A DNA stretch of 50,571 bases from Burkholderiales bacterium (GTDB lineage Bacteria > Pseudomonadota > Gammaproteobacteria > Burkholderiales > Burkholderiaceae_D): the NCBI GenBank assembly GCA_016200895.1, contig JACQDX010000144.1, positions 1-50,571 on the forward strand, written 5' to 3'. Under the pieces are notes generated by a model, which worked only from the letters and a program-made list of their open reading frames with translations, ran no database searches and was not told the origin of the DNA. This document shows positions 7,934-16,832 of this stretch, one piece after another. The position numbers and the translations under genes were made by a program. Each line of letters starts with the position of its first letter. Position 1 is the stretch's first letter.

Positions 7934-9499
7934 ATGATCAAACAAGCCCTCATTTCCGTCTCCGACAAAACTGGTGTGCTCGAATTTGCACGTGAATTGT
8001 CTGCGCTCGGTGTCAAGCTCTTGTCCACAGGCGGCACGGCCAAACTGCTGGCCGACAATGGCCTGCCTGTCACAGAAGTAGCTGACTACACCGGCTTCCC
8101 CGAGATGCTCGATGGCCGTGTCAAGACCCTGCACCCTAAAGTGCATGGCGGTATTTTGGCACGCCGTGATTTTCCTGAACATGTGACAGCGCTGGAACAG
8201 CATGGCATACCTACCATAGACATGGTAGTGGTCAACCTGTACCCGTTCCAGCAAACTGTCGCCAAGGGGGAATGCTCACTCGAAGATGCGATAGAAAATA
8301 TTGACATCGGCGGCCCGACCATGTTGCGCTCTTCTGCCAAGAACCACAAAGACGTGACCGTCATTGTTGACCCGGCTGATTACGCAATTGTACTGGCAGA
8401 GATGAAGGCAAACCAAAACGTCGTCAGCTATGACACCAAGTTCACGCTGGCGAAAAAAGTATTTGCCCACACCGCGCAATATGATGGTGCCATCACCAAT
8501 TACCTGACCAGCCTGGGTGAAGACAAGGCGCATACGACACGCAGCGCTTATCCGCAAACCCTGAACCTGCATTTTGAAAAAGTACAGGAAATGCGTTACG
8601 GTGAAAACCCGCATCAGTCTGCCGCGTTTTACCGCGATTTGAAATCGCTGGAAGGCTCACTGGCCAACTACAAGCAATTGCAAGGCAAGGAACTGTCTTA
8701 CAACAATATCGCCGACGCCGATGCAGCGTGGGAATGTGTGAAGTCTTTTGCTGAATCTGCCTGCGTCATTGTCAAGCATGCCAATCCTTGCGGCGTAGCA
8801 GTAGCACCGACACCGTTTGAAGCCTATAGCAAGGCATTGCAGACCGACCCGACTTCTGCGTTTGGCGGCATCATTGCCTTCAACCGCGAACTCGATGGCA
8901 AGGCTGCAGAAATCGTCGCCAAGCAATTCGTTGAAGTGTTGATCGCACCGTCCTTCACTGCTGAAGCAAAACAGATTTTTGCGGCGAAACAAAATGTACG
9001 CCTGCTGGAAATTTCTCTGGGTGCTGGCTTCAACCAATACGACATGAAACGCGTTGGCGGCGGTTTGCTGGTACAGGCACCGGATGCCAAAAACGTCTTG
9101 CAGGAAGAATTGCGCGTGGTCTCTAAATTGCAACCAACTCCACAGCAAATGGCAGACATGATGTTCGCCTGGCGCGTGGCCAAGTATGTGAAATCAAATG
9201 CCATCGTCTTCTGCGGCAATGGCATGACGCTGGGTGTAGGCGCTGGCCAGATGAGCCGCATTGACTCTGCCCGCATCGCATCCATCAAGGCACAGAATGC
9301 CGGTTTGACACTGACTGGTTCTGCAGTTGCGTCTGACGCTTTCTTCCCCTTCCGTGATGGCCTGGATGTAGTAGTGGATGCAGGTGCCACTTGCGTGATC
9401 CACCCAGGTGGCTCCATGCGTGACCAGGAAGTGATTGATGCTGCTGATGAACGTGGTGTGGTGATGGTCTATACGGGTACGCGTCATTTCCGTCATTGA
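7934..9499 (+). CDS. purH: Bifunctional AICAR formyltransferase / IMP cyclohydrolase
   Basis: This 521-residue enzyme carries out the last two steps of IMP synthesis. The N-terminal methylglyoxal-synthase-like cyclohydrolase domain (to about residue 200) includes ALISVSDKTG, STGGTAKLL and RVKTLHPKVHGGIL. The C-terminal formyltransferase includes the conserved MRYGENPHQSA, VKHANPCGVA and SAFGGI motifs and ends with TGTRHFRH. The ATG at 7934 was chosen over one at 7901, because it places the protein at the usual length and begins with the family's MIKQALISVSDKTG. It is immediately downstream of fis and ends before a clear terminator. Confidence 0.96.
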   Translation: MIKQALISVSDKTGVLEFARELSALGVKLLSTGGTAKLLADNGLPVTEVADYTGFPEMLDGRVKTLHPKVHGGILARRDFPEHVTALEQHGIPTIDMVVVNLYPFQQTVAKGECSLEDAIENIDIGGPTMLRSSAKNHKDVTVIVDPADYAIVLAEMKANQNVVSYDTKFTLAKKVFAHTAQYDGAITNYLTSLGEDKAHTTRSAYPQTLNLHFEKVQEMRYGENPHQSAAFYRDLKSLEGSLANYKQLQGKELSYNNIADADAAWECVKSFAESACVIVKHANPCGVAVAPTPFEAYSKALQTDPTSAFGGIIAFNRELDGKAAEIVAKQFVEVLIAPSFTAEAKQIFAAKQNVRLLEISLGAGFNQYDMKRVGGGLLVQAPDAKNVLQEELRVVSKLQPTPQQMADMMFAWRVAKYVKSNAIVFCGNGMTLGVGAGQMSRIDSARIASIKAQNAGLTLTGSAVASDAFFPFRDGLDVVVDAGATCVIHPGGSMRDQEVIDAADERGVVMVYTGTRHFRH

Positions 9500-9544
9500 T
9501 AAAATATTGATGCGGCATTGATCAATTAACGATTCTGCTTAAAG

Positions 9545-9571
9545 CGGCTCTGTTCACCCAGAGCCGTTTTT
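9545..9571 (+). terminator. Intrinsic terminator after purH
   Basis: The stem CGGCTCTG (9545-9552) pairs with CAGAGCCG (9559-9566) around a six-base loop and is followed by five T residues. It lies 46 bases after the purH stop. Confidence 0.9.
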
Positions 9572-9591
9572 CATTCTGCATTCTCACCTTT

Positions 9592-9873
9592 ATGGCTTAC
9601 GTCTATATCCTGGCCAGTGCTCGAAATGGCACTTTATATGTTGGTGTTACCAACGATTTGATCGTGCGTGTTTATCAGCATAAGAACGATTTCGTTGACA
9701 GCTTTACCTCCCGACATAAGGTTCATCAACTGGTCTGGTTTGAACAGACTGACTCTATTCTTTCTGCGATTCAGCGTGAAAAGCAGATCAAGGCCTGGAA
9801 GCGGGAATGGAAGATCAGGTTGATTGAAGAAAGCAATCCTTATTGGAGGGATTTGTATTTGGATATTATCTGA
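9592..9873 (+). CDS. GIY-YIG domain protein (UPF0213-like)
   Basis: This 93-residue single-domain protein belongs to the GIY-YIG nuclease superfamily. VYILASARNGTLYVGVTND near residues 4-22 carries the paired motif (YIL ... YVG). The expected Arg and His follow in IVRVYQHK, and Glu in AIQREKQIKAWKREWK. Small proteins of this type are common in bacterial genomes, often beside repeats, and their cellular role is largely unknown. It starts 21 bases after the purH terminator and precedes a repeat-rich gap. Confidence 0.85.
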   Translation: MAYVYILASARNGTLYVGVTNDLIVRVYQHKNDFVDSFTSRHKVHQLVWFEQTDSILSAIQREKQIKAWKREWKIRLIEESNPYWRDLYLDII

Positions 9874-9914
9874 ATCTCACCAAGCTCCTTACCGCTGACG
9901 TGCAATAACCAGTC

Positions 9915-9980
9915 TTAACGTCGCTCCAGCGAAGGCTGGAGCCTAGTGGCGTTGGTTGTTCACTAATACCATTCGCAAAT
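9915..9980 (+). repeat. REP-like palindromic element, copy A
   Basis: A 66-base unit contains the hairpin GCTCCAGC-GAAG-GCTGGAGC, preceded by CGTC and followed by CTAGTGG. It matches copy B at 10162-10227 in 62 of 66 positions without gaps. It lies just after the GIY-YIG gene. Confidence 0.85.
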
Positions 9981-10041
9981 ACTTTCAACGCCAGCACGCA
10001 AGAAATATCTTCGTGAACAATTAGCACCTCGGTATACCACA

Positions 10042-10076
10042 AACGACACTAGATTCCTGCCTACGCAGGAATGACG
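10042..10076 (-). repeat. REP-like palindromic element, inverted copy with changed stem
   Basis: Read on the minus strand this is CGTC-ATTCCTGC-GTAG-GCAGGAAT-CTAGTG, the same design as copies A and B. Three stem pairs differ from those copies, and each difference is compensated on the other arm, so the hairpin is preserved. Confidence 0.8.
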
Positions 10077-10161
10077 AATTTGAAGATAGAAGGATATTCT
10101 ATTAACCCAGTTTGCCAATATCTCAATCTAGCTAATTACCAGTAATGATCTCCATGCATTT

Positions 10162-10227
10162 TTAACGTCGCTCCAGCGCAGGCTGGAGCCTAGTGGAGTT
10201 GGTTGTTCACTAATACCATCTGCAAAT
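10162..10227 (+). repeat. REP-like palindromic element, copy B
   Basis: This is a direct repeat of copy A, also 66 bases, with four substitutions. The hairpin arms GCTCCAGC and GCTGGAGC are identical to copy A; the four-base loop changes from GAAG to GCAG. Confidence 0.85.
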
Positions 10228-10400
10228 GTGCGGCAAGTCGGCATGCGACACGTATCAATCACAAATAACAATAAAAAAGTAATCGCCTGCTCACATAGCA
10301 ACAAATAAAAGTCGACACTGATACGCTATACTCACCAGCAATACCCGCTCAGCAGCACCGGCAATCAGTACCAGACCACCAATACCAACAAAAAAACTCC

Positions 10401-10943
10401 ATGAAAATCCTAGGCATAGACCCCGGCTTGCGTACCACCGGGTTTGGCGTTATTCATAAACAGGGCAGCAAACTAACGTATATCGCCTCAGGCACCATCA
10501 AGACTATCGATGGCACTTTACCAGAACGTTTGAAGACCATACTTTCAGGTGTTTCAGAAATAGTACGCACTTACCAGCCAGATTGCGCTGCCATAGAAAA
10601 AGTCTTCGTTAACGTCAATCCACAATCCACCCTGTTGCTGGGGCAAGCCCGCGGTGCGGCAATTTGTGCGCTGGTAGCGGCGGATCTGGCAGTAGCAGAA
10701 TACACAGCCTTGCAAGTCAAGCAAGGTGTGGTCGGCCATGGTCGTGCCAAGAAAGAGCAAGTACAGGACATGGTGAAGCGCCTGCTGGCTTTGTCGGGTC
10801 TGCCTGGCAGTGATGCTGCCGATGCGCTGGGCGTGGCGATTTGCCATGCGCATAGCGGCGATACACTTGCTACGCTGGGTGCAATGGCACCGGGACTGGC
10901 CAAGAAGGGCTTGCGCGTCAAGGGTGGCCGTCTGGTCGGCTGA
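10401..10943 (+). CDS. ruvC: Holliday junction resolvase RuvC
   Basis: This 180-residue endonuclease resolves Holliday junctions by paired nicks and works with RuvAB. The four catalytic acidic residues fall at the same numbers as in E. coli: D7 in GIDPGLRTTGFG, E66 in AAIEKVFV, and D138 and D141 in GSDAADALGVAICH. The length is normal. It starts the ruvC-ruvA-ruvB cluster and is separated from ruvA by 153 bases, so ruvAB may also have its own promoter. Confidence 0.97.
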   Translation: MKILGIDPGLRTTGFGVIHKQGSKLTYIASGTIKTIDGTLPERLKTILSGVSEIVRTYQPDCAAIEKVFVNVNPQSTLLLGQARGAAICALVAADLAVAEYTALQVKQGVVGHGRAKKEQVQDMVKRLLALSGLPGSDAADALGVAICHAHSGDTLATLGAMAPGLAKKGLRVKGGRLVG

Positions 10944-11096
10944 ATCTACTCTGATGAGCAGACCATTCCGGTTTCGCATCCATCAATTAATTATTGCAGT
11001 ATCGCAATATCAATATAATTCCCCCGCATTTGCCTCGTCAAACGCGCAATAATCGTTTACTATCACTGCTTATTCATACAGTATGGAAGCAGTCTC

Positions 11097-11678
11097 ATGA
11101 TAGGTCGCATTGCAGGCACTCTGATAGAAAAGAATCCTCCGCAATTGCTGGTCGATTGCCAGGGTGTGGGCTATGAAGTTGACGTGCCCATGAGTACCTT
11201 CTATAACCTGCCACACCTGGGTGAAAAAGTAGTCTTGCTGACGCATCTGGCGATACGCGAAGACGCCCATGTATTGTTTGGTTTTGGTACGGCAGAAGAG
11301 CGCAGCACTTTCAAACAATTGATCAAGATCAGCGGCGTCGGTGCCCGCACGGCTTTATCGATTTTATCTGGCATGTCAGTGGCTGACCTGGCGCAGGCAA
11401 TCACCCTGCAGGAAGCCGGACGCCTTACCCGTGTGCCTGGCATAGGCAAGAAAACGGCTGAACGCTTGTTGCTGGAACTCAAAGGCAAGCTTGGTGCCGA
11501 TCTGGGTACTGCGACTGCTGCACTGGCAGCAGGAGACCATAGCGCCGACATCCTGAACGCCTTGCAGGCACTTGGTTATTCCGACAAAGAAGCCTTGCTG
11601 GCCATGAAGTCCGTGCCTGCGGGTAGTGGGGTGTCGGATGGCATCAAGCTGGCATTGAAAGCATTGTCCAAGGGCTAA
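11097..11678 (+). CDS. ruvA: Holliday junction DNA helicase subunit RuvA
   Basis: This 193-residue protein forms the tetrameric platform that binds four-way junctions and loads RuvB. It shows the N-terminal OB-fold start MIGRIAGTLIEKNPPQLLV, the two helix-hairpin-helix motifs (KISGVGARTALSILSGM and LTRVPGIGKKTAERLLLEL) and a C-terminal domain III (HSADILNALQALGYSDKEAL) that contacts RuvB. The length is typical. Only three bases separate its stop from the ruvB ATG, which indicates co-translation. Confidence 0.97.
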   Translation: MIGRIAGTLIEKNPPQLLVDCQGVGYEVDVPMSTFYNLPHLGEKVVLLTHLAIREDAHVLFGFGTAEERSTFKQLIKISGVGARTALSILSGMSVADLAQAITLQEAGRLTRVPGIGKKTAERLLLELKGKLGADLGTATAALAAGDHSADILNALQALGYSDKEALLAMKSVPAGSGVSDGIKLALKALSKG

Positions 11679-11681
11679 GCG

Positions 11682-12752
11682 ATGACGATACAGACCGACA
11701 ATCTTTCTTCCAACTTCAGCGAGCCGCGCATTATTTCGGCTACGCCCAGTTCGCCTAATGAAGAGGCGATAGAACGCGCCCTGCGTCCCAAGCAGCTTGA
11801 TGAATATGTAGGCCAGGAAAAGATACGTGGCCAGTTGGAAATTTTTATCACGGCAGCCAGACAACGTAGTGAGGCGCTTGATCACACTTTGCTGTTCGGC
11901 CCGCCAGGCTTGGGGAAAACCACCCTCGCCCATATTATTGCGCGAGAGATGGGCGTCAACCTGCGCCAGACTTCTGGTCCGGTGCTGGAGCGTGCCGGTG
12001 ACCTGGCCGCCCTGCTGACGAATCTGGAAGCCAATGATGTACTCTTCATTGATGAGATACATCGCTTGTCGCCAGTAGTCGAAGAAATCTTGTACCCGGC
12101 GCTGGAAGACTACCAGATCGATATCATGATCGGTGAGGGCCCGGCAGCACGCTCGGTGAAGCTGGATTTACAGCCCTTCACCCTGGTTGGCGCAACCACC
12201 CGCGCCGGTATGTTGACCAACCCTTTACGCGACCGTTTTGGTATTGTCGCCCGGCTGGAATTTTATACGCCTGAAGAATTGACCAAGATCGTCACCCGCT
12301 CGGCATCGCTGCTGAATGCGCCGATACAGGCTGATGGCGCGCGTGAAATCGCCAAGCGGGCACGTGGCACACCACGTATCGCCAATCGCCTGTTGCGGCG
12401 CGTACGCGATTATGCCGAGGTCAAGGGCAATGGCGAGATTACCAAGGCAATTGCCGATGCAGCCCTGAAGATGCTGGATGTGGATGCTGTCGGCTTTGAT
12501 TTGATGGACAGAAAACTGCTGGAAGCCATACTCTTCAAATTTGGTGGTGGCCCGGTGGGACTGGACAATGTTGCTGCTGCCATAGGCGAAGAACGCGACA
12601 CGATAGAAGATGTACTGGAACCCTATCTGATACAACAGGGTTTTTTGCAACGCACGCCCAGAGGCAGGATAGCAACCCCGTCTGCCTATGAGCATTTTGG
12701 CGTAACCATGCCCAGATCGGGCAATAACGGTGACTTATGGGGCGGTGGCTAA
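11682..12752 (+). CDS. ruvB: Holliday junction branch-migration ATPase RuvB
   Basis: This 356-residue AAA+ motor is the hexameric partner of RuvA. Walker A GPPGLGKTT is at residues 73-81, Walker B LFIDEIHRL is near 122-129, and the sensor region GATTRAGML and arginine-finger segment PLRDRFG are intact. The C-terminal winged-helix domain ends with RTPRGRIATPSAYEHFG. Its length is normal for the group. A hydratase-family gene follows 22 bases later and may be read through from the same transcript. Confidence 0.97.
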   Translation: MTIQTDNLSSNFSEPRIISATPSSPNEEAIERALRPKQLDEYVGQEKIRGQLEIFITAARQRSEALDHTLLFGPPGLGKTTLAHIIAREMGVNLRQTSGPVLERAGDLAALLTNLEANDVLFIDEIHRLSPVVEEILYPALEDYQIDIMIGEGPAARSVKLDLQPFTLVGATTRAGMLTNPLRDRFGIVARLEFYTPEELTKIVTRSASLLNAPIQADGAREIAKRARGTPRIANRLLRRVRDYAEVKGNGEITKAIADAALKMLDVDAVGFDLMDRKLLEAILFKFGGGPVGLDNVAAAIGEERDTIEDVLEPYLIQQGFLQRTPRGRIATPSAYEHFGVTMPRSGNNGDLWGGG

Positions 12753-12774
12753 TACTCCGATCTCTCCATAGTTT

Positions 12775-13626
12775 GTGCTCAATCCAACCAAACTTGATGC
12801 CATGTCCTTACTAGCCGAACAACATGCCTATACCTTTCTTGAGGCAAGAGCACGTAACCAGCATTTGAGCCCGCTAAGCTCCCAATTTGATTTAAGCATT
12901 CACGATGCCTATGAAATCGCCAAAGCATCCGACACCATACGCGCCGCCGAAGGCGAAGTACGCATAGGCCGCAAACTGGGTTTTACCAACCGCAAACTAT
13001 GGACCAAGTATGGCGAGAAAGCCGCCATACGTGAACCTATCTGGAGCAGCCTGTTTGACAGCACGGTGCGCTATGTCGAAGATACGCATGTCTACCAAAG
13101 CCTGACTGGCGCACTGCAGCCACGCATAGAACCGGAAGTGGTATTCAAACTGGGCAGGACGCCTGCTGCCGATGCCTGCATAGAAGAGCTGGCAGATTGC
13201 CTGGAATGGATGGCGCATGGCATAGAGATCGTCGTCAGCCCCTACCCTGACTGGAAGTTTGAAGCTGCCGATGCAATAGCTGCGCTGGGTTTGCATGGTA
13301 CTCTGCTGATCGGTGAACCACGTATCTTGTCGAGTGCCAGCCGCCAGCATCTGGCAGAGCTACTGGCCAATGCCAGCGTGTCATTGTCATGTGACGGTTC
13401 TTTGCTGAGTGCGGGTTATGGCAGCAATGTTCTCGACAGCCCATTGCATGCAATCTGGTATCTGCACGGCCTGCTGCAAAAGCAGCCGCAATTCTCGCCT
13501 TTGCAGGCGGGCGAAATCATCACTACCGGCACCTGGACAGATGCTTATCCTGTGCGGGCCGGCCAAACCTGGGGCACTGCCTTCTCGGGTATCCCCTTAC
13601 CTGGCCTGAGTGTCAGTTTCGCGTAA
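12775..13626 (+). CDS. 2-keto-4-pentenoate hydratase / oxaloacetate-type decarboxylase family protein
   Basis: The 283-residue product (274 if the ATG at 12802 is used instead of the GTG at 12775; neither has a good ribosome-binding site) belongs to the fumarylacetoacetase-fold hydratase/decarboxylase group. Metal-site acidic residues are visible in RIEPEVVFKLG, together with MAHGIEIV and the substrate-side lysine and glycine-rich elements GRKLGFTN and GEIITTGTWTDAYPV. Related enzymes act in meta-cleavage degradation of aromatics. No other meta-pathway gene is nearby, so the substrate is unknown. Confidence 0.8.
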   Translation: MLNPTKLDAMSLLAEQHAYTFLEARARNQHLSPLSSQFDLSIHDAYEIAKASDTIRAAEGEVRIGRKLGFTNRKLWTKYGEKAAIREPIWSSLFDSTVRYVEDTHVYQSLTGALQPRIEPEVVFKLGRTPAADACIEELADCLEWMAHGIEIVVSPYPDWKFEAADAIAALGLHGTLLIGEPRILSSASRQHLAELLANASVSLSCDGSLLSAGYGSNVLDSPLHAIWYLHGLLQKQPQFSPLQAGEIITTGTWTDAYPVRAGQTWGTAFSGIPLPGLSVSFA

Positions 13627-13688
13627 AAGTTGTTAAACCCACTGCAATAGCGATTCATCGTCAGCAAACTGCGAGGTGTTTCAATAAT

Positions 13689-13723
13689 AAAAAAGGCTGA
13701 CATGTTTCTTGTCAGCCTTTTTT
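13689..13723. terminator. Bidirectional terminator after the hydratase gene
   Basis: The stem GGCTGACA pairs with TGTCAGCC around a seven-base loop, flanked by A-run and T-run so that it can work in both directions. It lies about 60 bases after the hydratase stop. Confidence 0.9.
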
Positions 13724-13837
13724 GCGCCATTCAAACCTGCTTGGCCATTGCATGCACCCGAGTAATTTGCAGTTATACGCAGTCAGATACGAAGACCCGC
13801 TTTACAAGTGCACTTGTATAAATATAAGCGCAAAAAA

Positions 13838-13862
13838 AACACTCCGCGAGGGAGTGCTTTTT
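13838..13862 (-). terminator. Terminator of the first porin gene
   Basis: CACTCC (13840-13845) pairs with GGAGTG (13851-13856). On the minus strand the hairpin is followed by eight T residues. It lies about 50 bases after the porin stop codon at 13910. Confidence 0.85.
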
Positions 13863-13909
13863 CAATCTTGCCAGGTACTTTTTTTTTGCTGACCTAAGTC
13901 AGCATAAAA

Positions 13910-14971
13910 TTAGAACTTGTGACGAATACCAACGTTGATCAGACGTACATCAGCGCCGTTAGGAACTGGATGGAAAGTTGGAGTGGAATCCGCGCTACCC
14001 AAGTTGATGTTTGCATCGTTGCTTGCACGTGAGATCGAAGTGTACAGATTAGTACGCTTGGACAGGGAGTATGTGTAACCCAAAGCCAATTGTGTACCAT
14101 TTGCAGCTTTGATCAAGCTGTTTTGGTTAGTGGAACGGATGTAGCTGGCGATGATATTGCCTGAACCAACTGGTACTGTTGCACCCAGCAACCATACGCG
14201 ACGATCCAGAGCAGCTGCGCCTGCGCCATCATCTTTGATGGAAGAGAAGCCAGCGTGTGCTGTCACTACGTCAAAATTGTAAGTACCAGCCAGCAAATAG
14301 CTCTTAGTTGCATTAGAACCATTAGCATTTTGTGCATTGCTATATGCCAGTTCAGCAAACACTGGACCAGCAGCGTATGCACCGGAGAAACCGATGTAAC
14401 GGCCAGCTGTTGTGTTACCAGCAACTTCACCGAAACCATAAGCAACAGTACCTGTGAAACCGCCCAGGTTAGCTGTGGAGTATGTTGCGGAGTTGTTCAC
14501 ACGAACACCACCGTGGTCGAAGTAAGCTGCAGCGCCGAAGCCGGATGTGCCGCTACCTGCTGTGCCGCTCGTGATACCAGTGCTGAACGGATCGAAGCTG
14601 TCGATAGCGACAAACGCTGGTGTGTATTGACGGCCAAAGTTAACCGCACCGAAGTCACCAGACAAACCTACATAAGCTTGACGACCGAATGCACGGCCAC
14701 CTTGAGCAGAGCTACCTGTATCAGCATTGATACCCATTTCCAATTGGAAATTTGCTTTCAGACCGCCACCCAGGTCTTCAGAACCTTTGAAGCCCAGACG
14801 GGAACCGGATTGAATACCACTATCCAGAGCCAGTGTTGAGCCAGCAGGATCGCCAGTGTTTTGATGTTGCAAAGCCATATCGACTACACCGTAGATAGTT
14901 ACGGAAGATTGAGCTTGCGCTGTACCAGCAACAGCAGCCAAAACTGACAGAGCGATGAGTGATTTTTTCAT
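13910..14971 (-). CDS. Gram-negative trimeric porin, first copy
   Basis: This 353-residue outer-membrane beta-barrel forms a general diffusion channel. The ATG at 14971 is chosen because it follows GGAG and begins a classical signal peptide, MKKSLIALSVLAAVAGTAQA, cut before QSSVTIYG. The typical KANFQLEMG, GLSGDFGAVNFGRQYTP and terminal phenylalanine (VGIRHKF) are present. The longer upstream frame has no ribosome-binding site. It has its own terminator and lies in tandem with a second, clearly different porin 380 bases upstream, so the two are probably separately controlled. Confidence 0.95.
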   Translation of the reverse strand: MKKSLIALSVLAAVAGTAQAQSSVTIYGVVDMALQHQNTGDPAGSTLALDSGIQSGSRLGFKGSEDLGGGLKANFQLEMGINADTGSSAQGGRAFGRQAYVGLSGDFGAVNFGRQYTPAFVAIDSFDPFSTGITSGTAGSGTSGFGAAAYFDHGGVRVNNSATYSTANLGGFTGTVAYGFGEVAGNTTAGRYIGFSGAYAAGPVFAELAYSNAQNANGSNATKSYLLAGTYNFDVVTAHAGFSSIKDDGAGAAALDRRVWLLGATVPVGSGNIIASYIRSTNQNSLIKAANGTQLALGYTYSLSKRTNLYTSISRASNDANINLGSADSTPTFHPVPNGADVRLINVGIRHKF

Positions 14972-15351
14972 TGATATTTCTCCAAAGGATTTCACATTGA
15001 TATGAACTACATTAAGCACAGTTCGCGCAAAACAGAGCCAAAAAAATTGATCGCACGAAATGCGCAAATACTTAAGAACCGACAAGACAGCTAAAAAGAA
15101 GTTAACGTATTTGACCAAAAATGGTGTCAGGCAGCCAAGCTAAATCGGCTTTTGGAGGGAATATGGGGGGATTATGTCTCGTATAAGCAACATAAATTGT
15201 ATTAAAAACAACAATTTCGATGTAGTTAAGACAAGCTTGATTGAGCGAAATAAATGCTGAAAAATTACATTATTGATACTGAAAATGAAGCAAAAACAAA
15301 ATTGCAAAGGTCGCCTACGCGACCTTTGCAAATAAAACTAGCTCCCTACAA
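14972..15351. other. Intergenic region between the two porins
   Basis: This gap holds the promoter and leader of the first porin and, near its right end, the terminator of the second porin. It is A/T-rich and I see no further gene. Confidence 0.5.
15303..15330 (-). terminator. Terminator of the second porin gene
   Basis: A perfect 12-bp stem, TGCAAAGGTCGC (15303-15314) and its complement (15319-15330), encloses the loop CTAC. On the minus strand it is followed by T-rich sequence. Confidence 0.88.
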
Positions 15352-16488
15352 TCAGAATGCGTGCAATACGCCAACTGCTGTGCGGGTTGCGGAACTATTG
15401 CCAGCACCGATGATGCCCAAAGCCAGGGAAACATCTTGCGCATTTACAGAACCAGCTTTTGCATATGTCAGGGAAGCATAGGCAGTCGTACGTTTGCTGA
15501 ATGCATATTTACCCAGCAAGATGTATTGATCTGCTTTGCCGTCGATATCGCCAGAGCGTTTGGTGTTGTAATAAGCAGTAGTCAAAGTCATTTGATCAGA
15601 CAAGAAGAAGTCTGCACCCAGACCTATCACAGCAATCTTGCGGCCATTTGCGTTTGGCAATGCATCAATCTTGATATTGCCATCAACCTTGTTGTGAGCA
15701 TAAGTTCCACGTAGCATGACCGATGGAGCAACTTTGAACTTGGCACCACCAGCCCAACCAGTCAGGTTAGAGGCATTTGCATTGTCTTTCATCTTGGCAT
15801 AAGACAAAGCTGCACCGTTAGTGCCGTCAGTGAAGAAGCCAGATAAACCTGCATAATTGCTTGCTGTCGTGTCACCTGCTTTTTCACCGAAGCCGTACAT
15901 CAGCGCGCCGCCGAAACCGGACATCAATGGAGAAACATATTTGACGGAATTGTTTTGACGCAGAGCCGTACCGCCCTGATTAGTACCGAAACCACCAAAG
16001 AATGCGCCAGAATTCAGTGCGCTGAACATCACGTTAGGATTGGAACCTGCGTGCGCCAGACTGATAGGATCAGCCAGACCAACAGAGTCCACACCCAGAA
16101 TATTGTTACGTCCCAGCGTGACGGAGCCGAAAGCGCCAGACAAACCCACCCATGCCAGACGATCAAACAGGGATGTATTATTACCTGCCTGATTAAATAC
16201 GTTACCACCAAAACCGGCACCGGCAGTACCAGTATCATTGGCCAGTGTGCCTTCGAGATTGAAGTTGGCTTTCAATCCGCCACCCAGGTCCTCAGAACCC
16301 TTGATACCCCAACGGGAGGTCAGTAACTGACCAGCATCCATGGAGAATTTGGAACCACCAGTTGCTGTCTGGTTGGTAGTGGCTACAACGGCTGCGTCGA
16401 TAATACCGTAGATGACGACTGAAGATTGTGCTGAAGCGGTTGCTGCAAATGCGCTCAAGACTGCGAATGCCAGTATCGATTTTTTCAT
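15352..16488 (-). CDS. Gram-negative trimeric porin, second copy
   Basis: This 378-residue outer-membrane porin starts at the ATG at 16488, behind GGAG. Its signal peptide is MKKSILAFAVLSAFAATASA, followed by QSSVVIYGIID. Family features include GGGLKANFNLEG, AWVGLSGAFGSVTLGRNN and the final phenylalanine in GVLHAF needed for barrel assembly. The alternative start at 16503 adds five residues and lacks a good ribosome-binding site. It is longer than the first porin and differs in its loops, for example a Gly/Asn-rich stretch near residue 90. Confidence 0.95.
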   Translation of the reverse strand: MKKSILAFAVLSAFAATASAQSSVVIYGIIDAAVVATTNQTATGGSKFSMDAGQLLTSRWGIKGSEDLGGGLKANFNLEGTLANDTGTAGAGFGGNVFNQAGNNTSLFDRLAWVGLSGAFGSVTLGRNNILGVDSVGLADPISLAHAGSNPNVMFSALNSGAFFGGFGTNQGGTALRQNNSVKYVSPLMSGFGGALMYGFGEKAGDTTASNYAGLSGFFTDGTNGAALSYAKMKDNANASNLTGWAGGAKFKVAPSVMLRGTYAHNKVDGNIKIDALPNANGRKIAVIGLGADFFLSDQMTLTTAYYNTKRSGDIDGKADQYILLGKYAFSKRTTAYASLTYAKAGSVNAQDVSLALGIIGAGNSSATRTAVGVLHAF

Positions 16489-16832
16489 TGAAAGCGTCTC
16501 CAAAATTATTAAATTTATGCGGCCGTACCTTGAAAGCGGTCGACCATTCTACTGATTTAGTCTTGCCAAGACTTCGAAACCTGCTGATTAAGAAGTTAGA
16601 TTCCATTGAAACAAATTAAAGGAATTAGGGCAAAGAGAATTTGCGAACGATCGTTTTTAAGCAAATTTTATGTGGTGTTATCGCAACAAACATCTTCTTT
16701 CTCATTATTAGAATTTTAAGTTTTCTGTAAGTTTCCAGACTTGGTCTGATGGCGCAAATCCATATTACTTTCTACAATAGGACATTAATAGCTGCTTTCT
16801 ATTAGCTCAACCATAGCATCTCCAAAAATAAT
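16489..16832. other. Divergent intergenic region porin / coq7
   Basis: These 344 bases separate the starts of the second porin and coq7 and must hold both promoters. A TACAAT hexamer at 16773-16778 is a possible -10 element for coq7, but it has no convincing -35 partner. No gene is apparent. Confidence 0.45.

Larger units (their letters stand above)
9874..10400. other. Repeat-bearing intergenic region upstream of ruvC
   Basis: This 527-base gap holds no gene that I can support. It contains three copies of a REP-like hairpin element, listed separately: two in direct orientation and one inverted. The last 170 bases before ruvC are A/C-rich and probably contain its promoter. Confidence 0.7.

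Noticed and set aside
14255..14839. 194-codon open frame antisense to the first porin
   Set aside because: It has Cys/Thr-rich nonsense composition and lies wholly within a well-supported porin gene.
14972..15118. 49-residue N-terminal extension of the first porin
   Set aside because: The ATG at 14971 gives a standard signal peptide behind GGAG; the upstream part is leader sequence.
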